From assembly GCF_021117365.1 (NCBI RefSeq), contig NZ_CP088262.1, positions 1,922,001 to 1,986,000 of the forward strand: 64,000 bases of DNA, written 5' to 3'. The number at the start of each line of letters is the position of its first letter. The first letter of the stretch is position 1. Both the position numbers and the translations under genes were made by a program. This DNA is from Nocardioides sp. cx-173 (GTDB lineage: Bacteria; Actinomycetota; Actinomycetes; Propionibacteriales; Nocardioidaceae). Below are positions 61,984 to 64,000 of the stretch, in pieces. The notes under the pieces are model-generated. The model was not told the origin of the DNA. It did not search any database and saw only the letters and a list, made by a program, of their open reading frames with translations.

Positions 61984-62385
61984 ATGGGGGCCCGGTCCAA
62001 GGCCCGCAAGCGCGCTCTCGACCTGCTGTACGCCTCGGAGATGCGCGGGGAGTCGCCCACCGAGGCGCTCGACCGCGCCATCGCCGACGGCGAAGGCCCG
62101 ACCAACGACTACACCGCCACCCTGGTGCGCGGCGTGGTGGCGCACCAGAGCGAGATCGACGAGCTGCTGGCGACCTACTCGGAGGCCTGGACGCTAGACC
62201 GGATGCCGGCCGTCGACCGCAACGTCCTGCGGCTGGGAGTCTGGGAGATGCTGTACGCCGAGGACGTGCCCGACACCGTCGCGGTCTCCGAGGCGATGGC
62301 GCTGGTCCGTGAGCTCTCGACCGACGAGTCGCCGCCGTTCGTCAACGGGATCCTGGGCGCTATTCAACGCAGCCGCTCGGCCTGA
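61984..62385 (+). CDS. nusB: Transcription antitermination factor NusB
   Basis: The protein has 133 aa, all helical. ARKRALDLLYASEMRGESP at the start, NDYTATLVRGVVAHQSEIDELLATYSEAWTLDRMPAVDRNVLRLGVWEMLY in the middle, and a C-terminal FVNGILGAI. It binds boxA RNA with NusE in rRNA antitermination. It follows efp by 13 bp and is probably on the same transcript. Confidence 0.95.
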   Translation: MGARSKARKRALDLLYASEMRGESPTEALDRAIADGEGPTNDYTATLVRGVVAHQSEIDELLATYSEAWTLDRMPAVDRNVLRLGVWEMLYAEDVPDTVAVSEAMALVRELSTDESPPFVNGILGAIQRSRSA

Positions 62386-62391
62386 CATGCT
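62386..62391 (+). promoter_or_regulatory. -10 element (CATGCT), leaderless arrangement
   Basis: CATGCT ends 7 nt before ATG 62399 and contains the alternative ATG at 62387, arguing against that earlier start. Confidence 0.4.
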
Positions 62392-62398
62392 GCGGTCC

Positions 62399-63190
62399 AT
62401 GAACGCCGACCGACACGACGCCATGGACACTGCGGGACGCATCGGGCTGGTGGCCTACGGGGTCGTCCACCTCATGGTCGGCTGGCTGGCGCTGCAGCTC
62501 GCCTTCGGTGACCGCTCGGGCGAGGCCTCGAGCAGCGGCGCCGTGCAGGAGCTGTCGGAGCAGCCGCTGGGCGGCTTCCTGGTCTGGGCGGTGGCGATCG
62601 GGATGTTCCTGCTGGCCATCTGGCGGATCCTCGACGGAATCCTCGGGCACGCCACCGACGACGACTCCGACCGCCTCAAGGCAGGGGCGGTGGGAGTCGG
62701 CAAGGCCATCCTGTACATCGCCGTGGGCATCAGCGCGGTGCGGGTGGCCACCGGCTCCGGCGGCGGCAAGGGCGGTGGGACCGACTCCACCACCGCCAAG
62801 GTCATGGATGTCACCGGAGGGCAGCTGCTCGTCGGCGCCGCCGGCCTCGCCGTCATCGGCTACGGCGCCTGGCTGATCTACACGGCCTGGTCGGAGCGCT
62901 TCTTGAAGAAGATCGACGGCGAGGACCAGACCGGCAACACCGGCACGGCGTTCAAGTGGTTCGGCAAGTCCGGCTACGCCGCCAAGGGGGTCGCGATCGG
63001 CGTGGTCGGCGGGCTCTTCGTCTACGCCGCCGCCACGCACGAGCCCCAGAAGTCCGGCGGCCTGGACCAGGCCCTGGTCGAGGTGCTGGACCAGCCGTTC
63101 GGGCCGGTGCTGCTCACGCTCGTGGCGCTCGGCATCGCCGCCTACGGGCTCTTCGCGTTCGCGCGGGCCAAGCAGGACTCGCCCAGCTGA
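62399..63190 (+). CDS. DUF1206 membrane protein
   Basis: The protein has 263 aa from ATG 62399. Three tandem units of two membrane helices each begin with a similar motif: GRIGLVAYGVVHLMVGWLA, VGVGKAILYIAVGISAVRV (with a Gly/Lys-rich loop) and GKSGYAAKGVAIGVVGGLFVYAA. This is the DUF1206 repeat pattern. The function is unknown. It has no obvious partner nearby. Confidence 0.83.
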   Translation: MNADRHDAMDTAGRIGLVAYGVVHLMVGWLALQLAFGDRSGEASSSGAVQELSEQPLGGFLVWAVAIGMFLLAIWRILDGILGHATDDDSDRLKAGAVGVGKAILYIAVGISAVRVATGSGGGKGGGTDSTTAKVMDVTGGQLLVGAAGLAVIGYGAWLIYTAWSERFLKKIDGEDQTGNTGTAFKWFGKSGYAAKGVAIGVVGGLFVYAAATHEPQKSGGLDQALVEVLDQPFGPVLLTLVALGIAAYGLFAFARAKQDSPS

Positions 63191-63205
63191 CGTTGACTCG
63201 CATGG

Positions 63206-63211
63206 CAGGCT
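63206..63211 (+). promoter_or_regulatory. -10 element (CAGGCT), leaderless arrangement
   Basis: CAGGCT ends 6 nt before the ATG at 63218. Confidence 0.5.
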
Positions 63212-63217
63212 GAGCGC

Positions 63218-64000
63218 ATGGCTGCCACCGAGGTCGATGTCGTCGTGCTCGGGCTCGGGCCCGGCGGGGAGTACGCCGCCCAGAAGCTCGCCGAGGCCGG
63301 CCTGCGGGTCGTGGGCGTCGACAAGGGGCTGGTCGGTGGGGAGTGCCCGTTCTACGGCTGCATCCCCTCGAAGATGATGATCCGGGCCGCCGACTCGCTC
63401 GCCGAGGCGCGGCGTGCCGTCACCCTCGGGGGCGAGGTCGAGGTGACGCCGGACTGGCGGCTGGTCGCCGAGCGCATCGACAAGCAGGCCACCAACCACT
63501 GGGACGACAGCTCCCACGTCGAGCGCCTGACCGACGCCGGCGTCGAGATCCTGCGCGGCACCGGTCGGCTGGACGGCCCGGGCCGGGTGCTGGTCACGGG
63601 CACCGACGGGTCCACGCACGAGCTGGTGGCCGCGCGAGGCGTCATCCTGAACGTCGGCACGGTCCCCGCCACGCTGCCCATCGCCGGCCTCGAGGGTACG
63701 CCGTACTGGACCAACCGGGAGGTCGTGCGGCTCGCCGAGCTGCCGGAGTCGATCGTCGTCATCGGGGCCGGGCCGATCGGCTGCGAGCTGACGCAGGCGT
63801 TCGCGCGCTTCGGCGTGCGGGTCACCCTGCTGGAGGTGGCCGACCGGATCCTGGGTCCCGAGGAGCCCGAGAGCAGCGAGGTCGTGCACGGCGTCCTCAC
63901 CGTCGAGGGCGTGGACGTGCGTGCGGGGGTGCGCATCGACAGCGTCGCCCACGACGGCGGCTTCCGGGTCGCGCTCGCCGGCGGCGAGGTCGTGAGCGCC
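63218..64000 (+). CDS. Dihydrolipoamide dehydrogenase-like flavoprotein disulfide reductase (3' truncated by window edge)
   Basis: The 261 residues in the window stay open to the edge. The FAD-binding motif is VVVLGLGPGGEYAAQKLAEAG (8-28), followed by the redox-active disulfide GGECPFYGCIPSK (two Cys separated by four residues), GVILNVGTVPATLPI, and the NAD(P)-binding SIVVIGAGPIGCELTQAFARFG. This is the class I pyridine nucleotide-disulfide reductase family (Lpd, mycothione reductase, mercuric reductase). The C-terminal dimer domain with the His-Glu pair is outside, so the exact type is open. No lipoyl-complex gene is adjacent. Confidence 0.88.
   Translation, partial: MAATEVDVVVLGLGPGGEYAAQKLAEAGLRVVGVDKGLVGGECPFYGCIPSKMMIRAADSLAEARRAVTLGGEVEVTPDWRLVAERIDKQATNHWDDSSHVERLTDAGVEILRGTGRLDGPGRVLVTGTDGSTHELVAARGVILNVGTVPATLPIAGLEGTPYWTNREVVRLAELPESIVVIGAGPIGCELTQAFARFGVRVTLLEVADRILGPEEPESSEVVHGVLTVEGVDVRAGVRIDSVAHDGGFRVALAGGEVVSA

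Noticed and set aside
1..64000. tRNA or rRNA genes
   Set aside because: I found no cloverleaf or conserved rRNA stretches by eye, including the gaps near hisS, aspS and alaS. A tRNA scan would be needed to exclude weak candidates.

Overview
The window is 64 kb of high-GC, densely packed actinobacterial chromosome. Codon use, frequent GTG starts, a KstR-type regulator, a complete six-gene Mce operon, a 13E12-like DUF222/HNH gene and the shikimate/efp/nusB gene order all point to a Nocardioidaceae-like organism (Nocardioides or a relative). That placement is inferred from gene content and not from any search. I see no rRNA, tRNA, CRISPR array, prophage or replication origin.

Layout. 1-2490: the end of a three-gene catabolic cluster (beta-hydroxyacid dehydrogenase, carboxymuconolactone-decarboxylase-like protein, alpha/beta hydrolase). 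2497-11350: independently transcribed genes (GlcD-like oxidase, a PP2C remnant, AlkA-like glycosylase, phospholipase-D/cardiolipin-synthase protein, uvrB, AbrB-like membrane protein, VOC protein, MFS transporter). 11390-15830: two small secreted proteins on the minus strand flanking a large LuxR-family (LAL) regulator, with a shared upstream DNA motif. 16030-19678: a YjbR-like protein, a DUF222/HNH gene, a cluster of three inverted-repeat elements, a channel-like protein and a DUF1707 membrane protein.

19823-35166 is the most coherent biological unit. It holds a ten-gene Mce importer operon (two YrbE permeases, MceA-F with lipoprotein MceE, two Mce-associated proteins), then a ferredoxin-NADP reductase, a three-cysteine ferredoxin and two steroid-dehydrogenase-like SDRs, then an F420/FMN-type oxidoreductase, a HAD phosphatase and a TetR protein that reads as KstR. 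KstR-box-like palindromes lie at the predicted promoters of the mce operon, the reductase operon and kstR itself. This suggests a KstR-controlled Mce4-type sterol/lipid uptake and oxidation module. Divergent from kstR is an operon of a GT4 glycosyltransferase, a methyltransferase and an alpha/alpha-toroid protein of unknown role.

38360-43534: DUF349 protein, metallo-beta-lactamase protein, hisS and aspS. 43674-49983: a complete peptide/nickel-type ABC importer (permease, lipoprotein, permease, two ATPases) between aspS and rarA. 49958-64000: the housekeeping block rarA, two small membrane/coiled-coil proteins, alaS, ruvX, mltG, aroE, A24 prepilin peptidase, aroC, aroK, aroB, aroQ, efp, nusB, a DUF1206 protein and the start of a dihydrolipoamide-dehydrogenase-like flavoprotein. 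Most genes from rarA to aroQ overlap or nearly touch.

A recurring regulatory feature is a TANNNT/CANNNT hexamer ending 6-8 nt before the start codon at about fourteen genes. This is the arrangement expected for leaderless mRNAs.
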